Positions 10,126-21,881 of a stretch of DNA of 64,000 nt are shown one piece after another. The stretch comes from Pseudeuparius sepicola. Its lineage: Eukaryota; Arthropoda; Insecta; Coleoptera; Anthribidae. The stretch lies in assembly GCA_963920635.1 (NCBI GenBank), contig OY987301.1:19510501-19574500 (forward strand). Direction: 5' to 3'. How positions within the stretch are numbered: the stretch's first letter is position 1; each line of letters begins with the position of its first letter. The notes below the pieces were generated by a model. The model was not told the DNA's origin. It saw only the letters and a program-made list of their open reading frames with translations, and did no database searches. A program made the position numbers and the translations under genes.

Positions 10126-13100
10126 ATAGTTCCGAATAAAGTTTTTTTTAAGACACATTCGAGGACATATTAAGTATATATTAATCAAAATCAATCAAAA
10201 TTTTAGATACAATGATCATTGTAGATATACAATAACAAGGGTTTTGTTTTGCTTCTACATTAGCGGGTCGAGGGGAAGAAGACGAGGTAATTTGTTTACA
10301 TTGGCATTTCTTAAATTCAGTCTTTCCTATTTTGTAACGCATAATAAATAGTTTTTTGATAGACTGGTACCTATATCGTATATGTATATGATTTGAGATA
10401 TTTATATTTATAAAATAACCTACATAAAAACTGGAAACATTGAATGTGCCAACAATAACATCTTTTTAAAATCATGAAATAAAACAAGTTGCCTTTGGTA
10501 ATGTATCTATTCCTATATATCGTTGTGTCACACTAAATCAACTTAGGTAACCTGTTATGAAGTTTAAAACTGACACAAGTTGAAATATGACGCACTTCAC
10601 TATCTAAATAGTATTTGACAATACTGTTCTTTAAAATTAAAAACTGTCAGAACTCAAAATAATAAAGTTTTGAAGCGACTTGGAGTCAGTACACCTTATA
10701 TATATATATATCATAATATAATATTGAGAAGTGACGCCTTTGAATTTAACATTTTAAGGTTTTCTTGGGCACTAGCGCCATATATGATTTTTTATGTAAA
10801 TCACTGGTGCCACTTTTTAATATAAAAGAATGATAATTTTTCTATCGATTGGCATCTTAAACACAAATTTGTTTTTTTTTTACTTGTGACACTTTTGAAA
10901 CGGAAGTGCGACATGTTTAGGCGCTATCGCCCCGAATCAAACCAGAGGTCGACAAAGGGAAAAACACGCAGTCCAAATAGTTCGTGACGGTTCGAACGTC
11001 GCCACTACGGCCCTTAATATGCTTATACATGCAAATCTACTTTTCTCGAAGCCTAATCGGTTTTACCCTTGGTTTTACCTCAGATATTCAGTCTCCTTAC
11101 AATATAATTTTAATTATAAATTAAGCAAACTTGTAGAATATCAATAGGTAACACACTTGGTAAAATCGTTGGCTAATGTTCGAAATCTGCCTCTGTTAAA
11201 ATTGGTAGATAACCGTTGGCTTTGCCTCCGGGCGCCAAAGCTCCATTTTACGAGTTTAAGTTTATTCAAATTTGTTTATATTTTTAATTTATTCTAATTT
11301 ATTTGTGACACAAAAGACAATTTAACTTCGCATATTATACAGTGTTTCTAAAAGTCTAATAATATATTTTTTTCTTAATTTAGAACAACTGAAAATTTTC
11401 ACAGATACATTTTAAGTGATCCTAAACAGGAATCTGTGGTCAGTTTTTTACAAAAAAAAATCCCTATTAGTGCTTTTTGCAATTTATAAAAGTGGGCGTA
11501 GTTGGCCTTGAATACCTACAACGTTACAACCCAAGAATAAAGTTACCGACTCCTTAAATGCGCATTTAAGAACTTTTATTTTCAAAGGAAAGAAAATAAA
11601 TCTGTAATCGGAAAGTTTGGGCATGAGGCACTGCCGTGGAGACGTTAAATGTTAAATTAAGTTAATTTACCTCATAAACCATCCAAACAGCAGTAAACGC
11701 CTTTATTGGCTCGAAGAAACCAACTTTCAAAATCTTTTACGAGCTTTGTAAGAAAATTTATGTGTATTTACAATTGATTATCGTTCTCGGCACGTATTGC
11801 TTGACGAGTGGCGGATAGCGCTGTTGAGATAAACCTGGTCAGACACTGAACGCAAGCTCCAGCTGATCTTATTATGAATTACTGACGTAAATCATGCTAC
11901 TAATTATTATTCTGAAATCAAGGTTAAAATCTAAAGTCCCCTCTACTCACAGGCCATAATGTTACTGCTGTTAGACTCGATTATAGATATGCCCCTAAAA
12001 AATGTACCTATGACAATAAATTGAAGATAAGCAAAGCAGGTCCGACCAATAAGTTCATTTATTAGTAAACTCGTTACTAAAATAAAATTTGTCATTACAT
12101 ATTTATAATTCTTCCTTCTGATAAAGGCTGATGAATCCATCGAACATGGGTTCCAAAAAAGAGAAGCGATGTTGTTATACAGATTGAACGATATTTGTAA
12201 GACAATGGATGACAAATACTTTACCTAGCTGAGCATAACAACTTTTCCACTTCCTAGAAAACGACCTTATTTTTACTCTAAATAAAGACACACTATAATT
12301 ATAATTCAAAGACCATCACTAAATAAGAAAACGTAGGTAAGTACCTACTTTCTCGGACGAATTGAAATTTACCGGAAACTAAGCTATCAATTTCAAAGGG
12401 GTAAATTGCAAACAAAGCGGATCTACACTTTCTCAAAAATTTATTTTGTCTCTAGGACTTGTGTTAATTATTATTACTTATAGGGCTTGTGTTAATTATT
12501 TATTAGTACTTCTATAATAGCTCTCAACACAAAAAACATTATCTTTTGCCATTTTCCCATTTCCTTTCGCTTTAAAAATTACATTTTATCAATTTCATCA
12601 GAAAAATCAAGCTCTGGATGGAGTTAAAGGTGCCAGAGCCTCGATTTTACCAATATCAGTTCGAAAGTATTCTCAAATACTTAAATACAGGGCGTGTCGA
12701 GTTTTAATTAGAAAAATTTAAGAGGCGATAGAACTCGTCAAAATAAAAATTAAAATTCATACTCGAGTTTATATGTTTTAAAGCTTTGTTTCCTATAGAT
12801 ATAGGATGTTAAAGTTAGTAAAAGAACAATCTGTTGTTTGTTGTTCGTAGTTGTAGGAAATATGTTGATAGAGGTTATCAATTCAAACAATAATAAAAAT
12901 TTTGCGTTCTACAAAAAAAAGGTATATGAAACGAAAACTTGGCAATAATAAAGTTGTTATAGAAATACCGGAAATAAACTAAAACTATTAAGTATATGAT
13001 CTTTGCTATTATTCATAGAAAAAAGTCGTTCTTAAAAATGTCATGTAAAATTAAAAATACAGCTGTTATCCGCGAAAAACTAATTTACCGCTAAATTCAA

Positions 13101-13269
13101 GATGGCGGAAAACCTGCAAGGGGTTGATGGTCGAAAAATATGCTGTACCTAGTGGTGTACTATTGATGGAAAAAAATTTTCTTACCAATGAATTGCAATA
13201 TTAAACCTTAACTTTACTGGACTACTGAAAATTAATGTCTTTTGCAAGAATATTGCGTTGTTATAAAAC
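10126..13269. other. No gene recognised
   Basis: AT-rich intergenic DNA. It has a short TA microsatellite near 10700 and a MITE-like start at about 12690 (ACAGGGCGTGTCGAG) with no partner end found. The - strand frame 11943-12215 has no recognisable domain. Confidence 0.4.
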
Positions 13270-13560
13270 AACTATTTAAAAAAATCTTATTTTTCCCCTG
13301 AATTTTGCGTTTGAACTTTATTTTCTATTAGGTATTATGATTTAGTAAGAGCGTACCTATAACCTGAGATAACCTGTACCTAAATACGTGACTTAGGTTA
13401 TTTTCTGGACAAAAATATCGTGTCGTGTACCGATTTGAAGAGAAATAATAATTAAGAAAAAATTAACATCGTCATATACAGTTTCCCCCTATTTTTAATG
13501 TCAAATTTGACAGGCATGATCTGTGACATCACGACCCTCTTTAGGCACAATAGTGATTAG
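13270..13560 (+). repeat. Dispersed repeat, second copy at 38450-38770
   Basis: Both copies share ATTATGATTTAGTAAGAG / GTTATGATTTAGTAAGAG, GACTTAGGTTATTTT, CCGATTTGAAGAGAAAT and the close CAGGCATGATCTGTGACATCACGACCC against CAGGCATGGGCTGTGACGTCACGACCC, in the same order and orientation. Diverged, non-coding; class unknown. Confidence 0.6.
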
Positions 13561-13586
13561 ATTAAATTTTCAAAAAATCTAATAAT

Positions 13587-13919
13587 AAATAAATTAAAAG
13601 TAAAAAAATATTTTTAAAAAAAGCTTTTATTTAAATGCGCTAAAAAGAATAAAATAATCTTTTCTTTTAAAACTTTTACTATCAACTTATAACGTCATTC
13701 CACAATTTATATGATATAAAAGCTTGTCGCGAGATTTAAGTAGTGGTATTTACTTAGTTTGAAAACTTAAATCTCGCGACAAGCTTTTATATCATATAAA
13801 TTGTGGAATGACGTTATAAGTTGATAGTAAAAGTTTTAAAAGAAAAGATTATTTTATTCTTTTTAGCGCATTTAAATAAAAGCTTTTTTTAAAAATATTT
13901 TTTTACTTTTAATTTATTT
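13587..13919. repeat. Perfect 154-bp inverted repeat with 25-bp spacer
   Basis: Bases 13587-13740 and 13766-13919 are exact reverse complements over their full 154 bp, as far as I can verify by eye; the spacer is 13741-13765. The arm tip is AAATAAATTAAAAG and the loop-proximal end is CGCGAGATTTAAG. A transcript would fold into a long, fully paired hairpin. The perfect identity in otherwise decayed surroundings implies recent origin or gene conversion. The right arm adjoins the repeat unit beginning at about 13920, and arm motifs such as AATAAAAGCTTTT recur at the tail of that array, so the palindrome is probably a terminal part of the same element. Confidence 0.9.
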
Positions 13920-14040
13920 TGTAATTTTTAGTTTGGCCAGGTGTCTGAGTCTGTTCATCTCAGTTAACGCATCATTGTTGCAAGGTCGTTTGCCGGTTAG
14001 TTTAGAACAGTCTAGCTCTTCAATGAGGAGACCTTCTAAT

Positions 14041-14438
14041 GACCATCTTGGGTGTTCCGCCATGTTGGATTTAGAATGACGTCACACATATAATCATGCA
14101 TTGTCATCCAAATTAAACGTGTGTACAAAATTTCAGCTCGATCGGTTGAAATTTAACTAGTCCGCCATCTTGAGTGTTCCGCCATGTTGGATTTAGAATG
14201 ACGTCACACATATAATCATGCATTGTCATCCAAATTAAACGTGTGTACAAAATTTCAGCTCGATCGGTTGAAATTTAACTAGTCCGCCATCTTGAGTGTT
14301 CCGCCATGTTGGATTTAGAATGACGTCACACATATAATCATGCATTGTCATCCAAATTAAACGTGTGTACAAAATTTCAGCTCGATCGGTTGAAGATATC
14401 TGCTTCAAAATTGAGTTGCAAGATTCCACCCGAACAAA

Positions 14439-14469
<31 letters not shown>

Positions 14470-14495
14470 CATTGCAAGTTAAATAAAAGCTTTTA
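14041..14495 (+). repeat. 122-bp tandem repeat (3 units) with ACAT tail
   Basis: Three nearly identical units begin at about 14041, 14161 and 14283. Each carries CCGCCATGTTGGATTTAGAA, TGACGTCACACATATAATCA and AATTTCAGCTCGATCGGTTG. The array is followed by TTGCAAGATTCCACCC, about eight ACAT units (roughly 14437-14470) and CAAGTTAAATAAAAGCTTTT. The - strand frame 14235-14429 is a by-product of the repeat. The same family occurs at 9107-10125, where the units are far more diverged. Confidence 0.8.
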
Positions 14496-16389
14496 AAAAA
14501 ATTCCCATTTAGTACAAACTTTATGAACAGCACTGTATAATCCACAAATAACATTTTGGTGAGTTTGTCCCGAGGTTTGTCCCCTCTTAAATTCTTGTTA
14601 TGTACCTACCTACAATATAAAACGATTGTAGTTTAAGGTAAAAAAAATCGTGTCGTATCTAAAATTATAAACTCTTGAGAAACACCAACACCAAGCCAAA
14701 CACAGACCTCTCTCAATACTTCAGTGTTTTATCACTAAAAACAAAGAAACCAGCGTGCGCGTTTATTACGTTCACCGTAAACGGCAATCGGCATTACGCC
14801 TATACTTAAAAGGTGGCAAAAAAACTTCTTGTTGCGCCAGTTGAAAAGTTATGGGGTCTGGCTGGGGCTTCCATGTTTAAAATGTCTGAAAATGTGTGCG
14901 CGTAGCTCTAGACGATGCAGATAAAAGGGGGAAGAGACCTCTCCGAGTGTAAAGACAATATAATATGCTGAGAGGATATACACAAATGTGACCCGTATCC
15001 GGTTACAGTCGAAAGACGTCAGCCCCGGGCCTAATATAAAATTCTTATTATTTTTATATACCCAAGAATAGCAGATGTGTAAAGTAAGGAACAATGGAAG
15101 CTAAAGACATAAAAGTATCGTTGGAACTAGCGCTCCGGGGCTTTTGTAATTTTGGAGTTATGGAACCTCCTCAGGTAGACTAACTTTTCCTGGAATCCTG
15201 GAACTTTCCGAAAAAAATATAAAAAATATTATTATCCTTATGGACAGATAATACCGAGGATCATACTGACTGACTGACAGAAAGAAGATGGTCTTTCTAG
15301 AATTTTATCCTAAATTTTATCATTACCGTACCTCTTCTTATTCTTATTATTATATGAGATGTTTGTAAATTGTATGCTACATGATGCTATAGGTGTACTT
15401 AATCTGTCAAAACACTTAGGCACTTAGGCATACTTAGTGTGAAACATAAACATTATGTGAAAAATAATATAAATATAGCAAAGTTCTATACCATTCCGCA
15501 TGGAATAAAATTTATTTAATTTAATGGAAAATAAAATTTTATCGGAATTCGAATGATATTTTTTTTATAGAAAATTGGTGGTGGTCTTCCAACTTTTGTT
15601 CTCAAAATAGTGAAAAATCACAGTTGACGATATATGGGAGAAAGACGGTAATAATTGGAAAAGACGGTAATGACCATGAATATGAATCTTTCCTACTTTT
15701 TAACTTTTCCCCTAACTGCCGTATTTTTTTATTCATTTTTATAAGTCCCTGAAAGTGAAAATATAGGTATTTTATAATTTATTATATTTTCACTATCTTT
15801 TAGGGTCATTACCGTCCTGTTTCTATATTTAGAGGGACGGTACTGATGTTTTAACAGAATAGCACGACAGTTATTTTGATTGCGTTCTGTTCTGGTCGTA
15901 GTAAATCAAAAGCTACTTAGAATTGGGGCAGTAATTTCAATTTCACTCTCTATCAGTCGCTTTAAAGCGCCATCTACTGTCAGAAAGTGGTTAAAAATGA
16001 AGGGAGAAGGGATGAGGGTAATGACGTCTATTTGTTCAACACACAGAATAGGTAATTATTATTATTTCCTTCACAGTTTCTGCTATAAGTACCTACCTAT
16101 TTTGAATTCCACCATTCACTTGAAATCGAATAAAAAATGTATTTGGCTTCCAGAGTTTCCCATTTAACAAATAATTGTATTCAGGGTAGGGCTAGGGACA
16201 AAGGATGCTAATGATGTTTCACCTGTTCCGCCTTAAATAATAAGTGTCTGATAGGAATTTGACAACTTTTTATAATCTTCCAGATGGAACAAATAAATAT
16301 ATGTGCACAGGGTGATCATTTTTAGACGGTTTAGGTATTTTAAATGAGTGATGGATAGGTACGCAAAATAAAGCTAGTCTACCTACTTT
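14496..16389. other. No gene; cluster of GGTAATGA/TCATTACC motifs
   Basis: No coding region was recognised. ACGGTAAT or its complement occurs at about 15322, 15650, 15667, 15803 and 15833, with related GGTAATGACG at 16017. TTAGGGTCATTACCGTCC at about 15800 is inverted relative to AAGACGGTAATGACC at about 15662. This looks like subterminal repeats of a decayed DNA transposon; the boundaries are unclear. Confidence 0.4.
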
Positions 16390-16550
16390 ACTGTTGTGCC
16401 GCGTTTAAGTTTTTGACTTCCCCTCGTAAACAGCGATACCTGCATGAAGTCTTTCGGGTCCTATTTTGGTTTCAGGACATGCCTAAATAATGCAGCCCCA
16501 TAGGTAATCAGTTTTTTTTATTTCGGGGCAAAATAAAAAAATCCATTTAG
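16390..16550 (+). repeat. Dispersed repeat, second copy at 45370-45530
   Basis: Shared blocks in the same order are GTTTAAGTTTTTGACTT, CAGGACATGCC and GCAAAATAAAAAAAATC. Both copies run about 160 bp, moderately diverged. Class unknown. Confidence 0.5.
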
Positions 16551-16559
16551 TGCGTGATG

Positions 16560-17300
16560 CGTACCTAGGTACCTTCTGCCAGTCACTGTATATATTAATA
16601 ATTAATTAACTACATTTTGTATTCTATTTCCTAATCCCAAATATGTATACCTAGGTACTTAGATTCTAAGTTTGTGGTCCTATAAGTGATTTACCTGAAA
16701 AAATATTGATTATAGTAAATATACCTAACTCGAGATAAACAACTATTTTTCAAAAATGGCCCCTATAAGATTTAAACTGACCACCGGAGGAGTTGCTTTC
16801 CTATCAAAAATTGAAAGCTAAGTAGGTACCTACCTAACTAAGTAACTGGAGAACCGTCCTGCTGAGGTGTTGCCACATGTCCGTTCATGGCTTGAAATTT
16901 AAGTAGGTATAGGTTATGTCTTCTCCGAGGTCTTCTCTTACCGAATGGCATATTATTCTTACTAGGTATAATAATTATTAGGCAATCTATCTCATCTATC
17001 TATCTCGGTACCTATATTAGTGGCAACATCTAAGCGTACATATTAACTGATTTTATTTTAATAAAAAATTAATATATGTAGATATAGGTACCTATATGTA
17101 TGTTTAATATATGTAATATAATATATAACAAAAGGCTAAGGTTACCTACTTACCTAATCCTCAATAATTAGATTTGTAAATAATTTGTCTAGGTAGGTAC
17201 ACTAGTTTCAATTAAATTTTCGGCACTAATTAAATCAAATAGGTACCTACCTACAAGGTGTACCCTCGGGTGTACCTTGTACCTACCTAGCTAATTTTTT
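16560..17300. repeat. Cluster of TAGGTACCTA-type palindromes
   Basis: AGGTACCTACC and its overlapping permutations occur more than a dozen times here, including an imperfect palindrome near 17240-17292 (TACAAGGTGTACCC then GGGTGTACCTTGTA). The same words are scattered over the whole window but are densest here. Confidence 0.6.
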
Positions 17301-17608
17301 ATTAATATTGGTACCGTGCGTGGTGCATGTTAATATTTTACAAAAAAAAAGAAAAACCGTCCAAAATCTCTTTGCTGCACGGTGTGGGTGTTTGTGTATT
17401 AGATATGGGTACCGCTGGGATATCTATTTAAGTAGGTGAGATTATTTTATTTGTGTCGGATCGTTGTCCTCGGAGCCTGCCAGACTGGCCAATAAGACGG
17501 TTGATAAAGTAAAATTAAACTCCCGCTCGAGGACGGTCCTGCGGGTGTTCACTCCGGCCCTCCTTCGCCCTAGGGGAATTGTTAAAATAAATCGAAAACC
17601 AGGCTTAC

Positions 17609-17699
17609 CTCTTCCGTCGGGCGTCAGCGTTGTCGTATCCGTGACTCGGACACCGTACGAAACCAGAAGGGCCACTAAACACGCGAATAGTCCCGCCAT
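17609..17699 (-). CDS. Probable first coding exon of a secreted or membrane protein (signal peptide)
   Basis: Reading on the - strand from ATG (17699-17697), 30 codons plus one base precede a consensus donor, AG|GTAAGC (donor at 17608-17603). The peptide begins M-A-G and has a hydrophobic core LFACLVALLVSYG followed by a polar, threonine-rich stretch (residues 18-30), the shape of a signal peptide with a cleavage region. The codons are GC-rich, unlike the surrounding DNA, and the exon lies at the downstream edge of a CpG-rich island. The open frame continues past the donor to 17442 but loses any protein-like character there. No later exon was recognised between here and position 1, so the gene may have a long first intron and continue beyond the left edge. 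Family not identified. Confidence 0.45.
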
Positions 17700-17960
17700 A
17701 TTCTCACAAAGACGGGTGCCCGTGCGCCCTCGGATCCATAAAAAATAATCGGGCTGGACGGACGGTCGGTCGCCCACGCTGCTGCACTCTCCACTCGGCT
17801 TTTGTTTTGTTTGCGGGGCCCGCACAGCAGTCGGCCAGCGGACGCAGAGCGGGGACGCGTCCGTTGCCTCGCCTCCCTCCCTCCCTCCCTGTCTCCAGAA
17901 CAACAACCGTTCACTGCACGATATTGGAGGTCGGGAGAGGTTCGCGGCGCCATCTGTACA
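17700..17960 (-). promoter_or_regulatory. GC-rich, CpG-rich island upstream of the signal-peptide exon
   Basis: This 260-bp stretch is strikingly GC- and CpG-rich against an AT-rich background (for example CGGGCTGGACGGACGG, GGGGACGCGTCCG) and includes a CCTC microsatellite near 17868-17891. It sits directly upstream of the ATG at 17699 on the - strand, so it is a plausible promoter plus 5' UTR. No TATA box was found at a useful distance. The several overlapping open frames on both strands here are composition artefacts. Confidence 0.4.
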
Positions 17961-18989
17961 ACAGAAACCAAAGCAGAAGATTTAACTGGAGGTAACTACG
18001 ACCACAGAAAATATACGTATATACGTATATTTTATGTGCTACGACGACATAAAGGAGATCGGCACGAGCACGAGAGAGTACCATTACCAGGTTGCAGGTT
18101 GCCGTTATAGTATAGGTAGTTCGAAAACAACTTTTTCTACAACTGTAACTGTAAAGGAATGTTCTCATTATTCGTTTCTAACTGGGAAATGATTGTACAC
18201 GCTTTTTAGCAACCTGTGCGTGGGGAAATATCATTGTGCAGTGCACTGGCAGAGAACAAGGAAATGTTCTCTGGCACTAGGGTGGCCAACCCTCCCGACT
18301 TTGGCGGGAGGCTCCTGCTTTTGAACTAAGGTTTCCCGACTAACGCGCACTGTGAGAAAATTCCCACAATCGTGGCTGGGTTCAGTGTTCGGTGTACTAA
18401 ATCTTTCTTTAACTAGACAACAAAAATGGCATTTTTAAATTTAGTTTTTAGGTATGTACACCTAAAGCTGGCGGCATTAAGGCTACTTTATTCGCATATT
18501 AACATTAAGAGATGATGCCAGATACAAAATTAGTGCCAATTTATTATCCTAATATAACCAAACATCAAATTTTCTGAGTACAGCTCTGTCGTCACCTGTC
18601 ATTCGAGGCTATAGGGGCCTTCAGAAATTCTATAGATATGCAACATAAAAATCTAGTATCCAGTTAAAGAGAGATTTTAGTATATTATTGTATTTAGCTC
18701 GGATTCAAAATACTAAATTTTTGCGCGTTTTCGCAAAAATATTAAAATTGGTGGTAAACGGGCCTATCCGACGCAGTGTGACCCGTAGAAACCGGAAATC
18801 CGGTCTAAATAATTGAAGTTGGAATTTTTTAATGCGCGTCAGATAACGTTTTGAAAAACGCCTAAAATCGTTGACTGACGTAGGTATATACTAATTACGT
18901 AGGTCAACGCTAAAATTGTCAACTTTTTAGAAAGATCAAAATGACTCCATATTCAATGTAAATCAACCCGTAGAATACTGATCCCTCCC
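17961..18989. other. No gene recognised
   Basis: Contains the alternating ATACGTATATACGTATAT at about 18010-18030 and one copy of a motif (complement of CACAATGATATTTCCCC, about 18220-18240) that also occurs in tandem near 39632. No coding sequence identified. Confidence 0.4.
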
Positions 18990-19735
18990 CAGTGGCGCAC
19001 CCAGGACTTATTTGTGGGACGGGCACAGTATGCTTATGTTTAGATCTTGTCGGGTACAAAGATAGAGGAGGGGACGGAACCAAGCTGAGAAAGAAAAAAA
19101 TACATTTTTATTTAGCCACATAACGTACTGCGGGTGCCCTCCTGTATGTGTATGTGTGTGGGGGTGGGGAAGCTAGGGGGGCTGCGCGGACAGTGCCCGC
19201 GTCAGAATTTGTTTTGTCCACTCTCGAAATCTCCTCCAAACATAAAAAATAAGAGCCTGTACGGATAAAAAATAAAATATATTTTCGAATTCTTGGAACC
19301 AATTCATACCAATCGATTTATCAATAGCAACCTCTCTTTAACAAAGTCTTAACTGAATCGGTTGAGGTGCTTGGCTGCAGTTCCTGGACCAACAGTGACA
19401 TTAATGACCTGTGCACAGCCCTGTTTCATGCGATAGCCACTGGCACTACAAGACGAAAAAATCGACAGAGTAGTTTAATGTTAAAAACAGCATTGCTGCA
19501 GAATCTTTTATAAAATAAAAACATGCAAATGTGTCTGTTACAACGAATTTAATATCCAAAATAAAATAAGATGATTGTTTGTTATGTCCATTATTATGGA
19601 CAATTAAGAAGAGAAAATTACAGTTATTTTAATAAGATAATAATTTTTATTTGTTTTTTGCCTTTAGAGCTAGAGATAACGCCGATAACGGAGGTTCCTT
19701 GTGTTTCCTGTGCCACCCCCTTGGGTGCGCCACTG
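18990..19735. mobile_element. hAT-like MITE with 8-bp target duplication
   Basis: Ends CAGTGGCGCACCCAGG and CTTGGGTGCGCCACTG form a 16-bp inverted repeat with one mismatch. The octamer TCCCTCCC flanks both sides (18982-18989 and 19736-19743). The 746-bp interior has no transposase. Its right-hand part (19407-19610) is shared with 63120-63300, showing a second, partial family member in the window. Confidence 0.9.
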
Positions 19736-19743
19736 TCCCTCCC

Positions 19744-20182
19744 GAACTGCGATAGATTGCTCAGGATATATTGATAATAAGTAAATACAGGGTAATCAAA
19801 ACTACCATTAAAAATTAAACAAAATGAATCTTTTTTTAACGCCCGTAACCAGAATGTAAAGTTGGCGGGGGGCTAATTATTTAAAAAAAATCTTTGGTAA
19901 TATCGTTGACTGAGCCATCGACGGGTAATATCGTTGATTGAGGAAGGGATTCCTCCATCGACGGTAATATTTACGGCAAAACTATTGTTTTAAAATAAAT
20001 TTTATTTAATAAATACCACGCGACAGATCGTTGGGGGGAGGACTAAAGCCCCCAAAGCAAGTATAAATTTCTATTAGGTATTGGAACTATATATGCCACG
20101 AGATATTTCTTTTTAATTAAAAATTAAATTAAAGAAATCCTTAAAAGCCATTTTTTCAAATAAAAACCCCTATATTTTCATA
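19744..20182. other. No gene; short repeated phrase
   Basis: GGTAATATCGTTGA occurs twice and ATCGACGGGTAATAT / ATCGACGGTAATAT twice within 19895-19970. Otherwise AT-rich with nothing recognised. Confidence 0.4.
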
Positions 20183-20314
20183 ATGTTATTTTATTTAGCA
20201 TTAAAAATAATGGTGACTTTGTTATGGTCGGCTGTTCTAAAATGCTGCCAAATTTTCAAAATTTTCGAAAGTCTATTTTCCGAGAAATCGATCGCGGCAG
20301 TTCGTCGAAATAGT

Positions 20315-20757
20315 TATTTATGTACTAAGGCACTGAAGTTCAGCTTTTTACGACTCATGTGGAATTTAGTTGCCGAGGCCTCTGGCCGACGATCGCGCTC
20401 TATATACCTAGGTTAAGTATGACGAGGCACGGCGCTCCCCAACAGAAACTCCAAACTCCTGCCTCTTGTGCAGCCTCCATGAAAAATAGATTGAAATTCA
20501 AACCTACTAAAATATTTATACTGAAAGGTTGCGCTGCCATAGGTAACAATTTCGCAATGTGTACGAAAAGTTAAATATGGGCCTTTATTGGCCGGGTTTT
20601 GAATGTTTGGTCACTTTTGACGGGCGATGGCTCCGCGTCTGACGTTTGATGTTTCAATCTCGCCAAAGCCTACTTGTTGAAAAAATCGGACAATAATGGG
20701 CTACTTCAGTGCCGATTTTGAGACATTTCCCTGACGATTTCAAGAAAAATCATTTAT
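20315..20757 (+). mobile_element. Half copy of the GAAATCGGCATTAAAA foldback family
   Basis: Starts in the central palindrome (GCACTGAAGTTCAGC, ACGACTCATGTGGAATTTAG) and runs to TGACGATTTCAAGAAAAAT, matching the right arm of the full-length element at 58703-59680 (shared CAATTTCGCAATGTGTACGA, GGGCGATGGCTCCGCGTCTG). The left arm is missing. The open frames 20183-20416 and 20359-20574 lie across it and are not genes. Confidence 0.75.
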
Positions 20758-21549
20758 CTAAAGTAGTCTGACCAGTAGATGTCATAAATGAAGCTTAAAT
20801 TCGATTTCGTCAATAGTGGCTTTCGCGCCAAAATCGAAGAATGTCATGTTTTAAGAAAAGCTTACCTCTAGTTTTCGGTTTAAAATTTACTTTGAATGAT
20901 ATTTGCGCCAAACCGGCTACATCTACAACCTTCTACCTTGCGACAATCGACGCAGTGCCTAGTGCCTCGAGATGTACAAGAAACTGTTGAAAATTACCTG
21001 CTTACATGGCGAATATTTTCCCCAGATTTCGGGGGATCAACCCCCTTATTGGATACTAAAATTTGGGTATTTCGCAAAAATATTAATATTTGTCTGAACC
21101 AAGCTTATTGTTATCTGACGCAGTTTGCCCAAGTATAAACCGAAAATCCGCCTCCGAAGTAAATTGACTCATAGAATCTGAAACCCAAAATTCAGCCAAA
21201 ATACCTCCAAAGTTGTGAGACAATTCAGTCATTAACATAAAAAAACGCAAACAATAGGTACATAATACCTATTAATTTTTTTAGGCATATGGTAGGTAAG
21301 TACCTAAATTGTTTGTACTTTTCATCTTTTGCTAACGGCAATAAAATTCTTAAGTCCTTTTTTAACAATTACAGTATGGGGCAATTTTGCCAATTTCAAC
21401 CCAAACGGTTGATTTTGGCTTTATGCATCTCTGGCCAATTTTGGTAAACGATACATGTGAATGCTACTTCAGAAAATTAAATATCTAAAATCAGTTATGT
21501 AATGATACTTACACCTATAATTACGAAAAAATGTGAAAGATCTCACTGT
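20758..21549. other. No gene recognised
   Basis: AT-rich intergenic DNA; the frame 20896-21138 (+) has no recognisable domain. Confidence 0.4.
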
Positions 21550-21583
21550 CCTGAGCATGACCAAATAAATGGCCGAAACGTCG
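21550..21583 (+). other. Penelope-like element tail motif (hammerhead-like)
   Basis: CCTGAGCATGACC, an 8-base AT loop, then GGCCGAAACGTCG, flanked by CTGTC upstream and GACAG downstream. The order C-TGA...ATG-ACC / GG-C-GAAACGTC is the arrangement I know from 3' ends of arthropod Penelope-like retroelements, which carry hammerhead-ribozyme-related sequences. The strict CUGANGA core is interrupted here, so self-cleavage is doubtful. No reverse transcriptase is adjacent. Confidence 0.4.
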
Positions 21584-21777
21584 ACAGATGAATAAATAGA
21601 TTTTTAAATTACTGACGTCCATCCAGTTACTCATTTTTTCCTCATTATTTCACTCTACATTTTTATAATCATGTGTTTATCATTCTTCGCACGTGGTTAT
21701 AAAAGTGTGAAGCGAAACAATATGATTTTCCAGGGGCAGTTGCCCCCCCCCTTGTCCTACTCCCTGCGGGCGCCCAT

Positions 21778-21881
21778 GCATAATATGATTATCGAACCTG
21801 CATCGACTTTCGGTAATATCTGTATTTTGGTTGTGCAATTGATAAAAAAATCCCATATCTTAAATGACCACACTGTATTTG
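21778..21881 (+). repeat. Dispersed repeat, second copy at 46198-46315
   Basis: Both copies contain AATATGATTATCGAAC, GTATTTTGGTTGTGCAATT and AAATGACCACACTGTA in the same order. Confidence 0.6.

Noticed and set aside
14235..14429. 64-codon - strand frame
   Set aside because: Produced by the 122-bp tandem repeat.
21550..21583. Functional hammerhead ribozyme
   Set aside because: The CUGANGA core is not intact (CTGAGCATGA), so only a tail motif is claimed.
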